Below are positions 1 to 8,298 of a stretch of DNA of 37,434 bases, piece after piece; the first letter of the stretch is position 1, and every line of letters begins with the position of its first letter. The DNA is from an uncultured Roseiflexus sp. GTDB taxonomy: Bacteria > Chloroflexota > Chloroflexia > Chloroflexales > Roseiflexaceae. The notes under the pieces are model-generated. The model was not told the origin of the DNA. It did no database searches and worked only from the letters and a program-made list of their open reading frames with translations. The stretch covers positions 1 to 37,434 of the forward strand of contig CALGYB010000086.1 of assembly GCA_937935075.1 (NCBI GenBank), given 5' to 3'. Position numbers and translations under genes: made by a program.

Positions 1-88
1 CGCCTCGCGCCTCACGCCTCACGCCCCTCACCTTTTGCCTTGCACCTGTGGTATGATGCGTGGCGTTCCGTTTCCGACATAAAACGCC

Positions 89-907
89 ATGATCGATATT
101 CCTCGCATTACGGCTGGATTGGTGTTGAGCACCGTGATTGGCGCCGTCGCCTATCGCCGGCAATCGCTTGATCTCAGCGGCTGGCTCGGCGCGGTTGTCA
201 CCGGCACATTGACCTTTGGTTTTGGGGGATGGACGTGGGGATGTGTGCTGATCGTCTTTTTTGTAACGTCCAGCGCGCTCTCCCATTTTCGGCAGGCGCA
301 GAAGCAGCGCATCGCCGGTGAGAAGTTCGAGAAAGGTGGGCGTCGCGATTTCTGGCAGGCGCTCGCCAATGGCGGCGCAGGCGCGGCGCTTGCCCTGGTC
401 TACGGGTTGACCGGCGAGCCGGTGATGCTGCTTGCAGCGTATGTCGGCATCATGGCGACGGTGACCGCCGATACCTGGGCAACCGAGATCGGCGTCCTCA
501 GTCCGCATCCGCCGCGTCTGATCACCTCTGGCAGGATTGTGCCGCCTGGCACATCCGGCGGTGTAACGCTCTATGGCATCGGCGCTTCAGTTGGGGGCGC
601 GCTGCTAATCGGCGTGGCGGCGCTGGCGCTCATGGCCGTCGAACGCAGGGTCTTGCTTCTTCTCCTGGCGCCGGCAGCGCTGTGCGGCGGAGTCGTCGGC
701 AGTTTATTCGATAGTTTGCTCGGCGCAACGGTACAGGCAATGTATCTTGCGCCAACCGGCGAAACCGAGAAACGCGCGTCGCGCGAGGGGCGCACCTTTC
801 CTCTGGTGCGCGGCTGGCGCTGGATGAATAACGACATGGTCAACTTCCTCAGTTCCCTGGCAGGCGGCGCCGTTGCGGCCGGTATGTATGCATGGATTGG
901 CGGGTGA
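89..907 (+). CDS. DUF92 family integral membrane protein
   Basis: A 272-residue, strongly hydrophobic protein with about six or seven predicted membrane segments. It matches the DUF92 (TIGR00297) family in length and in its conserved core around residues 120-160, where a T-A-D-T-W-A-T-E segment is followed by glycine- and threonine-rich turns. Plant members of this family (VTE6) act as phytyl-phosphate kinases in prenyl-lipid salvage. Bacterial members are mostly uncharacterised, so a role in isoprenoid or lipid phosphate metabolism at the membrane is only an inference. The ATG at 89 has no clear Shine-Dalgarno sequence. A -10-like TATGAT lies at 52-57, which would give a short leader. The next gene is convergent and lies beyond a repeat-rich gap, so this gene is probably transcribed alone or with genes left of the window. 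Confidence 0.85.
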   Translation: MIDIPRITAGLVLSTVIGAVAYRRQSLDLSGWLGAVVTGTLTFGFGGWTWGCVLIVFFVTSSALSHFRQAQKQRIAGEKFEKGGRRDFWQALANGGAGAALALVYGLTGEPVMLLAAYVGIMATVTADTWATEIGVLSPHPPRLITSGRIVPPGTSGGVTLYGIGASVGGALLIGVAALALMAVERRVLLLLLAPAALCGGVVGSLFDSLLGATVQAMYLAPTGETEKRASREGRTFPLVRGWRWMNNDMVNFLSSLAGGAVAAGMYAWIGG

Positions 908-931
908 CTGGAGAGTTTCTCGGAAAGGCTC

Positions 932-989
932 ACGCAAAGGCGCGAAGACGCAAAGGGACTGCTGACTGCGAAGCTTTGCGCCTTTGCGT
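932..989. repeat. inverted repeat with 16-bp arms
   Basis: Arms at 932-947 and 974-989 are complementary at 15 of 16 positions. They carry the ACGCAAAGGCGC-type motif, separated by 26 bases. A similar motif (gcgaagacgcaaag) recurs at about 6263-6276. It could form a cruciform or act as a weak terminator for the DUF92 gene, but no T-run follows. Confidence 0.6.
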
Positions 990-1005
990 CAATCTGATAC
1001 TAAGT

Positions 1006-1091
1006 GCCTATCCGGAAAAGCTCATTGGGTAGGCGAAGGCTTTGCCTTCACCTACCCGGTCGCACTTTAGTCAGTGATTTTTCGGATAGGC
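1006..1091. repeat. nested inverted repeat
   Basis: Outer arms (about 1006-1019 and 1078-1091, core GCCTATCCG) flank an inner hairpin. The inner stem is 1027-1040 with 1044-1057, 13 of 14 paired, with a TTT loop. The inner hairpin closely resembles the perfect palindrome downstream of the dodecin gene (36082-36122), which suggests a mobile or recurrently used hairpin family. Confidence 0.65.
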
Positions 1092-1143
1092 TCTCATGCG
1101 CGGTCATTGGGGCAATCATGAGTCCACTGCACACCGGCTGAAC

Positions 1144-1427
1144 CGCCAGGGACGCGAAGCGCACGAAGGGGAAAAACCAAGAAGCGCATGTCCTTCGTGT
1201 CCCTTGGTGACCTTCGTGGTTGCTGCACAGAGGCTTCACCACCAAGGACACAAGCGCACGAAGGGGAAGAACCATAAAGCGCATGTCCTTCGTGTCCCTT
1301 GGCGACCTTCGTGGTTGCTTGTTGCCGTGAAGTCATGGAAGGCTTCACCGCCAGGGACCCGACGCGCACGAAGGGGAAGAACCAAGAAGCGCATGTCCTT
1401 CGTGTCCCTTGGTGACCTTCGTGGTTT
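1144..1427. repeat. three near-tandem copies of an approximately 80-bp self-complementary unit
   Basis: Three units begin near 1144, 1241 and 1350, each ending at a CCTTCGTGGTT motif. Each holds a gcgcacgaaggggaa segment followed by a gcgcatgtccttcgtg segment, so each unit can fold on itself. Units are separated by short variable spacers containing ggcttcacc. A 20-base exact inverse match to 1305-1324 occurs at the right end of the window (37415-37434), so the element is dispersed. Confidence 0.7.
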
Positions 1428-1468
1428 ACAGATTTTTGCAGTGAAGTCGATCATGGTTTGTGAGCAAA

Positions 1469-1543
1469 GAATCCGGCATCGCCCGCTGAAGCTCGCGCAG
1501 GCGGGCTTGGCAACGGTAGCCCGCGGCTTCAGCCGCCGGGCGG
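1469..1543 (-). repeat. dispersed two-hairpin element, inverted copy
   Basis: This contains the palindromic block gcccgcggcttcagccgcc together with a second GC-rich stem (cccgc...gcggg). The same block occurs in the opposite orientation at 6357-6412, 6558-6612 and, diverged, at 36284-36347. It lies 10 bases from the aguA stop codon and could serve as a terminator structure. Confidence 0.65.
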
Positions 1544-1553
1544 ACTGACCAAG

Positions 1554-2615
1554 TTAGTATGAAATGCCGTGAACCGCGGGCACCTGCTGGGTCAGGCAGT
1601 GCCAGGCGCCAAGCCCCCACACCATGTCGGTGCAGTCAATCCCTACAATCTCGCGTGTCGGAAAGAGTTCCGCCAGGATCGCCGCTGCGCGGTCGTCGTT
1701 TGGATGGTTGAAGGCGGGGAGCAGCACAATACGATTGGCGATGTAGAAGTTGGCATAGGAGGCAGGCAGGCGCCGTCCTTCGTACACCACTGCCGGCGGC
1801 ATAGGCAACTCTACAATCCGCAGCGCTCCACCGCGCAGATCGGTCATGCAGCGCAAGCGGCGCAGATTTTCCTGGAGCGCGTCATAGTTCTCGTCCGACG
1901 GGTCGTGTTCCACTGCCGTCACCACCGTGTCGGGCGCGACGAAACGGGTCAGGTCATCAACATGTCCGTCGGTGTCATCCCCAACAATTCCATCGCCAAG
2001 CCAGAGCACGTTTGAGACACCCAGATACTCACACAAGCGCTGCTCGATCTGCTCGCGGGTGAGGTGTGGATTGCGATTGGGGTTGAGCAGGCATGCCTCG
2101 GTCGTCAGCAGCAGCCCCTCGCCGTTGACATCGATTGAGCCGCCTTCCAGCACCATACCGCCGTCGAAGCAGGGCACGCCAAGCGCCTCCGCCATGCGCC
2201 GGGGAATCTGCTGATCCAGATCGTATGGCGGGTACTTGCCACCCCAGGCGTTGTACTCCCAGTCGATCGCCGCCAGCGGATCGTCGCCGTCGCGCACGAC
2301 GAAGATTGCGCCGTGATCGCGGCACCAGGCGTCGTTCGTCGGGAAGCGGTGGAAACGGATGTCGCCGTTTGCGCCAGCGCTGCGCAGCAACCGGCGCGCC
2401 TCCTCTTCCATCGCCTCGTCGTTGACGTTGATATGGACGGTTTCGGAGTGCGCCAGCGCCGCGACCATGCGCGCGTAGATCGGCAGAATAACGTGCAGTT
2501 TGCCGGGCCACGACTCCGCATTATGGGGCCAGGAAAGCCAGGTCGCCTGGTGTGGCGCCCACTCAGCAGGCATCCGGTAGCCAAGTCGGGCTGGCGTTGG
2601 TTGGGAAGTCGTCAT
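1554..2615 (-). CDS. aguA: agmatine deiminase
   Basis: Hydrolyses agmatine to N-carbamoylputrescine and ammonia, the first of two steps from agmatine to putrescine. The 353-residue product is a typical length for the peptidyl-arginine-deiminase-like family. Visible motifs are an N-terminal P-A-E-W-x-P-H-x-x-T-W-L-S-W-P, a central D-D-T-D-G-H-V-D-D histidine motif, and the C-terminal W-H-C-L-T-Q-Q with the catalytic cysteine at residue 340. The frame stays open further upstream to 2732. I chose the ATG at 2615 because homologues begin just before P-A-E-W and because it leaves a 10-base gap to aguB. The upstream extension would overlap aguB and has no family similarity. The gene is translated as the distal member of an aguB-aguA pair. 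Confidence 0.93.
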   Translation of the reverse strand: MTTSQPTPARLGYRMPAEWAPHQATWLSWPHNAESWPGKLHVILPIYARMVAALAHSETVHINVNDEAMEEEARRLLRSAGANGDIRFHRFPTNDAWCRDHGAIFVVRDGDDPLAAIDWEYNAWGGKYPPYDLDQQIPRRMAEALGVPCFDGGMVLEGGSIDVNGEGLLLTTEACLLNPNRNPHLTREQIEQRLCEYLGVSNVLWLGDGIVGDDTDGHVDDLTRFVAPDTVVTAVEHDPSDENYDALQENLRRLRCMTDLRGGALRIVELPMPPAVVYEGRRLPASYANFYIANRIVLLPAFNHPNDDRAAAILAELFPTREIVGIDCTDMVWGLGAWHCLTQQVPAVHGISY

Positions 2616-2625
2616 CGTTGCTCCG

Positions 2626-3513
<888 letters not shown>

Positions 3514-3536
3514 ATTCTCACTTTCGTGAAATACGT

Positions 3537-4151
3537 TCAGGGCAACAGATCGCGCACCGGAAGACGCGCGATCCCCACGCCGTCGAGGACAACCGGAATC
3601 ACATCATCCTCAGTACCACCCTGGCGCTGTGCGTAATCGGCTTCCCCTTCGGAAACTGAAGGGTGGGCATACCATTCGACCTTGCGCTCCACAAGATTGA
3701 CGATCCAGTACATCGGGATCATTGCGCGTGCATAGATCCGCTTCTTCAAGGTTCGATCACGCTGGAGCGTCGTATCTGCCACTTCCACAACCAGCGCAAC
3801 GTCCTGCGCCAGCGGGCGGTGATTGCGATACTGACGGCGCTCACCACGAACAACCAGAACGTCCGGTTCCGGCTCACTATTGTCAGCGGTGAACGGCTCC
3901 TGCGCATCGACGTACCACTGCGCTGGCGCAACCTGCGCAAGCGCGTTGCGCATCAGATGGGCTACAAGGCTGTGCAGCGGATTGTTGGGCATTTTCGCCA
4001 CCAGCAACCCTTCGAGAAACTCGAAGGGATCATCATCGGTGAGGATACCGGTCTGGATCATGCGATGGTACTGCTCCAGGCTTAACCGCCAGACCGGCGC
4101 GCCGGGAATGGTCATTGCCAGCGCGAGACGCTGATCGGTCGCAACTGTCAT
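3537..4151 (-). CDS. Uma2 family (DUF820) putative PD-(D/E)xK nuclease
   Basis: A 204-residue protein of the Uma2/DUF820 family, common in many copies in Chloroflexota and cyanobacteria. The restriction-endonuclease-like core is visible: an F-x-F-L-E-G-x-L segment near residue 44, Asp97 in E-P-D-V-L-V, Glu123 in V-V-E-V-A-D, and basic residues at 136-138 in T-L-K-K-R. The Y-W-I-V-N-L strand typical of the family follows at about 148. Its biological role is unknown; proposals for the family include mobile-element or stress-linked DNA cleavage. It starts 3 bases after the PrsW gene stops, so it is translationally close to that gene. No partner toxin or transposase is nearby. Confidence 0.85.
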   Translation of the reverse strand: MTVATDQRLALAMTIPGAPVWRLSLEQYHRMIQTGILTDDDPFEFLEGLLVAKMPNNPLHSLVAHLMRNALAQVAPAQWYVDAQEPFTADNSEPEPDVLVVRGERRQYRNHRPLAQDVALVVEVADTTLQRDRTLKKRIYARAMIPMYWIVNLVERKVEWYAHPSVSEGEADYAQRQGGTEDDVIPVVLDGVGIARLPVRDLLP

Positions 4152-4154
4152 ACC

Positions 4155-5384
4155 TCACCTCGTTCGTCGGGAGCGCAGCCACTCTTCGCGCAGCGCCGCA
4201 ATATCCTGACGCCATGCTGCAACCAGCGGGTCAGTTGCGGGGTTGCCGCCTTCACGCGCAACATGCCATTTGCGGAAGGCCAGTTCATTCTGCGCCAGCG
4301 CCAGCTGCCATGGGATGCCACGGTTCCCCAGTGCGCCGAACATACGGTCATTCACAATTGCGGTAAATTCTTCGGGTGTGACACTGATGCCAACTTCGTC
4401 CGCCAGGTAGGTACAGATCACATCCCGCTCCCAGCGCGAGGTCAGCGCCAGGAGCACGAGCAGCGCGATGTAGAGCACGCCCTGCACCAGCACATTCATG
4501 ATCGCCGCCGCCGTCCAGAGCGCAAACGGCGGAATGCTCATAAGCCCGCTTTCGACATCGTACCCCATCATCACGAGAATGACGGCAAGGAGAAACACCC
4601 CGACCGAGTTGTTGAGCGCGTGCCCAAATACTGCGGTCAGATACCCGGCGACCGGCGCTCCGAGCGAGGCGCAACCTCTGGTGGTTGACTGACGCGCAAA
4701 CCCGACGCCGGCGCCGCAGATTGCACTCCACAACATATGCCCATTGAAGCCGAGAAAGACGAAACGACCGGCGAACTGCTCGGCGAACGGCGCCACGCCG
4801 CTCTCGGCGTACCCCTGCATCACATAGAGCGCATACTCGGCGATATTGAACCCGATACCGACCAGCGCGCCATAGATAATGCCGTCGCGCACATTGTCAA
4901 ACTCAGCGCGCAGAAACCAGAAGAGCACCAGGATCGCCAGCCCTTTGAACGCCTCTTCGACCGGTGGAGCGACCAGCGCCGCTGCGAGCAACTGTCCGAG
5001 CAATTCAGCGTCGACTCCGCCGACAATCTCCAGGCTGACGGCGATGAAGCCAAAGCCAAGCGCATTGAAGATCGCAGACAGCCCGGTGCTGATGACCGCG
5101 CCCCACACGACCGCGCCAATCGCCAGCCACAGCGACTCGCGCTCGCGCCGGTCGAGCCAGCGCAAAAATGCCAGGAGCGGCAGCGACGCAATCGTGCCGA
5201 TGGTGATGCCGATCAGGAAAATGCCGACGCGCGTGATGGGTTCCAGAATCCAGAGCGCCAGGTGCCCCAGGAAGGCAAAGCCGAGCAACGCCAGCATTCC
5301 TGCAACAAACAGGCATCCGCCAAAAGGTCGCTCAATGGGGGACCCAACCATCGCGCGCGCAACCAGTTTCGCCGAAGCAGGCAT
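4155..5384 (-). CDS. PrsW family glutamic intramembrane protease
   Basis: A 409-residue polytopic membrane protein with about nine membrane segments. The PrsW/CAAX-protease-like signature is visible: Glu143-Glu144 with Lys147 (E-E-x-x-K), Asn180 and Glu183 in F-N-I-A-E-Y, and histidines 216 and 255 in later membrane segments. Bacillus PrsW cleaves the anti-sigma factor RsiW. No anti-sigma factor is encoded nearby, so the substrate here is unknown. A hydrophilic C-terminal tail of about 90 residues follows the last membrane segment. The ATG at 5384 is preceded by a GAGAGGAG ribosome-binding site. The gene lies 9 bases after the metallo-hydrolase gene and 3 bases before the Uma2 gene, which suggests one operon. 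Confidence 0.85.
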   Translation of the reverse strand: MPASAKLVARAMVGSPIERPFGGCLFVAGMLALLGFAFLGHLALWILEPITRVGIFLIGITIGTIASLPLLAFLRWLDRRERESLWLAIGAVVWGAVISTGLSAIFNALGFGFIAVSLEIVGGVDAELLGQLLAAALVAPPVEEAFKGLAILVLFWFLRAEFDNVRDGIIYGALVGIGFNIAEYALYVMQGYAESGVAPFAEQFAGRFVFLGFNGHMLWSAICGAGVGFARQSTTRGCASLGAPVAGYLTAVFGHALNNSVGVFLLAVILVMMGYDVESGLMSIPPFALWTAAAIMNVLVQGVLYIALLVLLALTSRWERDVICTYLADEVGISVTPEEFTAIVNDRMFGALGNRGIPWQLALAQNELAFRKWHVAREGGNPATDPLVAAWRQDIAALREEWLRSRRTR

Positions 5385-5393
5385 AGACTCCTC

Positions 5394-6011
5394 TCACATA
5401 TCCCATGTTGCGTCGCCGAAAAACCCTTCTGGCGCGCGCGCCAGGAAACGCTCGATAGCAACGCGCCGGTCGCCAAGCCGGAAGGACGGACCGTGACCAG
5501 GGTAGCAGATCACGTCATCGCTCCAGGTCAACACGATGGCACGCAAGGTTGTCAAGGCGATGCGGAAATCGTCCGCCGACCAGGTGCGCCCCGGTCCGCC
5601 GTCGAACAGGGTATCGCCGACGATGGCAATTGGCGCGCCATCGTCCAGGTAACACACCATATCGGCGGTGTGACCGGGGGTATGCCATACCCGGATTGTC
5701 GAAGCGCCAACGGTCACCACGTCTCCATGAGCCAGCGTCCGATCCACGCGCAACGTCGCACCGGCAACGTAAGGTCCGGGATGGGCGAAGACCGGTACGC
5801 CTAGCCTGTTGCGCATCTCTTCGAGCGCGCCAATGTGATCCGGGTGCGTATGCGTCAGCAGAATGGCGATCGGGGTCGTGCCGTCGAGCATAGCGGCAAG
5901 TTCGTCCGGTTCTGCGCCAGGATCTATCAGGACGCTGTAGTGCGTCGTCGGGCAGACCAGTGCGTAACTGTTCATGGGCCAGGGACCGACCGCTCTCGTG
6001 TGTAGTTCCAT
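5394..6011 (-). CDS. metallo-beta-lactamase-fold hydrolase (glyoxalase II-like)
   Basis: A 205-residue single-domain zinc hydrolase. The metal ligands of the fold are all visible: H54-x-H56-x-D58-H59, His114 in T-P-G-H-T, Asp133 in G-D-T-L-F, and His173 in Y-P-G-H-G. The layout resembles small glyoxalase II-type thioester hydrolases, but the substrate cannot be fixed from the sequence. It is the first gene of the minus-strand run that continues with the PrsW protease, the Uma2 protein and aguBA. The upstream gap contains repeats. No strong promoter was recognised on this strand. Confidence 0.88.
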   Translation of the reverse strand: MELHTRAVGPWPMNSYALVCPTTHYSVLIDPGAEPDELAAMLDGTTPIAILLTHTHPDHIGALEEMRNRLGVPVFAHPGPYVAGATLRVDRTLAHGDVVTVGASTIRVWHTPGHTADMVCYLDDGAPIAIVGDTLFDGGPGRTWSADDFRIALTTLRAIVLTWSDDVICYPGHGPSFRLGDRRVAIERFLARAPEGFFGDATWDM

Positions 6012-6142
6012 AGAGCCTGTCCGCCTGCCAGTTCAGTATTATTGCAAGCGAAGCAATCTTTCTACATCTTAGCGTATTGCAACGATAGGTGTCAAAATTG
6101 GGACGCCGGCACAGATGATACGCCGCCCTGCCCCGGAAGCGT

Positions 6143-6209
6143 AGTGCGGGCTACCGCACGCCGCCCGCTGCCCCGAAAGGAGTGCGGGCTGCCGCACGCC
6201 GCCCGCTGC
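6143..6209. repeat. tandem pair of palindromic units, 38-base period
   Basis: Two copies of a unit with core gtgcgggctaccgcacgccg begin at 6143 and 6181 and differ at very few positions. Each core is itself palindromic (GTGCGG with CCGCAC), so each can form a small hairpin. Confidence 0.65.
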
Positions 6210-6356
6210 GCTGCCCGCCTCCACAGGCGAGACCGGATTGGTCATGGGCATCAACCCAACCACGCGAAGACGCAAAGTACTCCCTCCCCTGAGTCCTCCG
6301 CGCCTTCGCGTCCTGGCGCTGATCGAGATTCACACAATCATCCGGCATGCACCTTG

Positions 6357-6739
6357 CGCCCGGCGGCTGAAGCCGCGGGCTACAGGTGCGCAGCCTGCCT
6401 CCGCAGGCTACATCGGGTTCTGTTCTCAACCGCCACGCCTCCCTTCTCCCCTCGTGGGAGAAGGGGGCAGGGGGATGAGGGGAAAACACCCCGCTTCGCC
6501 CCGTGCGGAAGCAGGCGGGCGGCGGGGATGCGGGGAAAACCGATGCATCCACGCGGACGCCCGGCGGCTGAAGCCGCGGGCTACAGGTGCGCAGCCTGCC
6601 TCCGCAGGCCACATCGGGTTCTGTTCTCAACCGCCACGCCCCCCTTCTCCCCTCGTGGGAGAAGGGGGGCAGGGGGATGAGGGGAAAACACCCCGCCTCG
6701 CCCCGTGTGGAAGCAGGCGGGCGGCGGGGATGTGGGGGA
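6357..6739 (+). repeat. direct repeat of about 180 bp, two copies
   Basis: Copy 1 spans about 6357-6537 and copy 2 about 6558-6739, with only scattered substitutions and one extra G in copy 2. Each copy begins with the dispersed two-hairpin element (ggcggctgaagccgcgggc, then gcctgcctccgcaggc). It continues with a cttctcccctcgtgggagaa hairpin and a g-rich tail. The similarity suggests a recent duplication of a composite element. Confidence 0.8.
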
Positions 6740-6822
6740 CAACGCATCGGCACACGGAAAACGCGCGTCGCGTCTGCAAACGCTCCACGTGTGATGTTTC
6801 CGGCGACTGACGACTTTCGCGG

Positions 6823-6852
6823 TTGACAGACGCTTCTGCCATACGGTACACT
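6823..6852 (+). promoter_or_regulatory. sigma-70-type promoter for rseP
   Basis: TTGACA (6823-6828), an 18-base spacer, then TACACT (6847-6852). Transcription would start near 6859, about 60 bases before the GTG start. Confidence 0.7.
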
Positions 6853-6918
6853 ACTCTGTACGCGGCGCGCATGTTCAATGGCGGTACAGCAGCCGCTCTG
6901 TATCAGAGGAGAAGCGTA

Positions 6919-8034
6919 GTGTTCGAGAGTTTGCCCGACGGTCTGGTTACCATTGCCGCATTCCTGCTCATGCTCGGGCTGCTGGTGCTGGTTCATGAGT
7001 TGGGGCATTTTCTGACGGCAGTATGGTTTGGCATCAAAGTCGAAGAGTTCGGACTGGGATATCCACCGCGCGCAATGGTGCTCTTTGAGCGCAATGGCGT
7101 TAAGTATACGCTCAACTGGCTGCCTATTGGCGGGTTTGTGCGCTTCAGCGGCGAAGGGGATCAGATCTACGGCGTCGGCAGCCTTTCCGCAGCATCGCCG
7201 TGGAAGAAAATCGCCGTTCTGTTCGCCGGACCGCTGATGAACCTGCTACTGGCGTTCCTCATCTTCAGCGGCATCTTTATGGCGCGCGGCGTTCCGGCGG
7301 TTTTCGACGGCGCACGCATCGATGTCGTCTATCCGGCCACCCCTGCCGAACGCGCCGGCTTGCGCAGCGGCGATCTTCTGGTTGCACTTGGCGGGCGCAC
7401 GCTCGACACCGATCTGAGCGTGATCCGCCTGATTGCAGCAGAAAACCGCGGTCGCACGATCGAGGCGGTCGTTGAGCGCGAGGGGGTGCGTGCTGTGCTG
7501 GCGATCACCCCTGGACCCTGGGAGCGCGACGACGTGAAGTTCGAGAACGGGTTTGGCTTCGCCTACACGCCAAACGTTCGGGTTGTTCCAGCAACACCGC
7601 TCACAGCGCTCGGCACGGGCTTCACCTACACCTTCGATATTTTGGGGCGATTCATCACCGGCATTGGTCAGATGCTCGGCAGCCTGCTGGGAATAAACGA
7701 AGCGCCGCAGGGCGGGGTCGCTGGGGTGGTCGGCATTGCCCGCGGTACCGGCGAGGTCATTCAGCGCGACGGCTGGATCGGCTTCTGGCAGTGGACGGCG
7801 CTTATCAGTCTTAATTTGTTCCTGATCAACCTGCTGCCCATTCCTGCGCTCGATGGCAGCCACATCCTCTTTTCGCTGATCGAGATCGCCCGTGGCGGTA
7901 AGAAGATCCCGCCTGAGCGCGAAGCAATGGTGCATGCCATCGGGTTCATGATGCTCATGGGCTTGATGGTCGTTATTACCGTTTCTGATGTGGCGAACTG
8001 GATCGGCGGCAATCCGGTGCTGGGTGGCGGATAG
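6919..8034 (+). CDS. rseP: RseP-type site-2 zinc metalloprotease (M50)
   Basis: A 371-residue intramembrane protease of the RseP/RIP type, which cleaves membrane-anchored regulators such as anti-sigma factors within the bilayer. The zinc motif H26-E27-L-G-H30 lies in the first membrane segment. A single PDZ-like domain spans about 128-200. The second active-site motif, N-L-L-P-I-P-A-L-D-G with Asp312, lies near the C terminus. I chose the GTG at 6919: it is preceded by AGAGGAGAAG and sits just before the first hydrophobic segment. The open frame begins earlier at 6823, but that overlaps the promoter. The PrsW gene 1.5 kb away is another intramembrane protease, but it is divergently transcribed. 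The Cas4-like ORFs follow after 12 bases. Confidence 0.93.
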   Translation: MFESLPDGLVTIAAFLLMLGLLVLVHELGHFLTAVWFGIKVEEFGLGYPPRAMVLFERNGVKYTLNWLPIGGFVRFSGEGDQIYGVGSLSAASPWKKIAVLFAGPLMNLLLAFLIFSGIFMARGVPAVFDGARIDVVYPATPAERAGLRSGDLLVALGGRTLDTDLSVIRLIAAENRGRTIEAVVEREGVRAVLAITPGPWERDDVKFENGFGFAYTPNVRVVPATPLTALGTGFTYTFDILGRFITGIGQMLGSLLGINEAPQGGVAGVVGIARGTGEVIQRDGWIGFWQWTALISLNLFLINLLPIPALDGSHILFSLIEIARGGKKIPPEREAMVHAIGFMMLMGLMVVITVSDVANWIGGNPVLGGG

Positions 8035-8046
8035 GTCCCCTGAACG

Positions 8047-8295
8047 ATGCCAGATCAGCGGTTACCGACGATACGCGCCAGTGAAATCGGCGAATATGCG
8101 TACTGTGCCCGCGCCTGGTGGCTGCGCCGCGTCGCCGGTCTCGAACCGGAAGGACGCGAACGGCGTGAGCACGGCGCAATGCTGCATCGCCGCCACGCTC
8201 GATCGGTCGCCCTGAGTCGCCTGTTGTTGATCATCGCTGCGCTCTTCGGCGCACTCGCGCTGGCGCTGCTGATCGGCGGCGGGATGGCGGGATGA
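8047..8295 (+). CDS. Cas4-like nuclease, N-terminal part with membrane anchor
   Basis: An 82-residue ORF. Residues 10-53 resemble the start of Cas4/Dna2-type RecB-family nucleases: a conserved cysteine (C20, in Y-A-Y-C-A-R) followed by H-G-A-M-L-H (His47), which is motif I of that family. Residues 57-79 form one membrane helix. The frame ends at TGA (8293-8295). After a single intervening codon the same frame resumes with an ATG at 8299, and that ORF supplies the remaining nuclease motifs. It starts 12 bases after rseP, so it is probably in the same operon. It is either one subunit of a two-chain enzyme or the front of a gene interrupted by a stop codon. No cas1, cas2 or CRISPR array is present. 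Confidence 0.7.
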   Translation: MPDQRLPTIRASEIGEYAYCARAWWLRRVAGLEPEGRERREHGAMLHRRHARSVALSRLLLIIAALFGALALALLIGGGMAG

Positions 8296-8298
8296 CCT

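Larger units (their letters stand above)
908..1553. other. repeat-rich intergenic gap
   Basis: No credible gene is present between the convergent ends of the DUF92 gene and aguA. The gap is a mosaic of inverted repeats (932-989 and 1006-1091), three near-tandem copies of a self-complementary unit (1144-1427) and one copy of a dispersed two-hairpin element (1469-1543). Open frames here run through the repeats on both strands and have no coding character. Confidence 0.75.
6012..6918. other. repeat-rich intergenic gap
   Basis: This divergent gap between the metallo-hydrolase gene and rseP has no credible gene. It contains a short tandem pair (6143-6209), a hairpin-rich direct duplication with a period of about 201 bases (6357-6739) and, at its right end, the rseP promoter and ribosome-binding site. 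Frames running through it encode repeat-derived, arginine- and proline-rich peptides. Confidence 0.75.

Noticed and set aside
1096-1548. 150-residue plus-strand ORF
   Set aside because: It runs entirely through three repeat units and a hairpin element, so the peptide is repeat-derived.
6042-6680. 212-residue plus-strand ORF
   Set aside because: It lies across palindromic and direct repeats, and the peptide repeats itself with the DNA repeat period.
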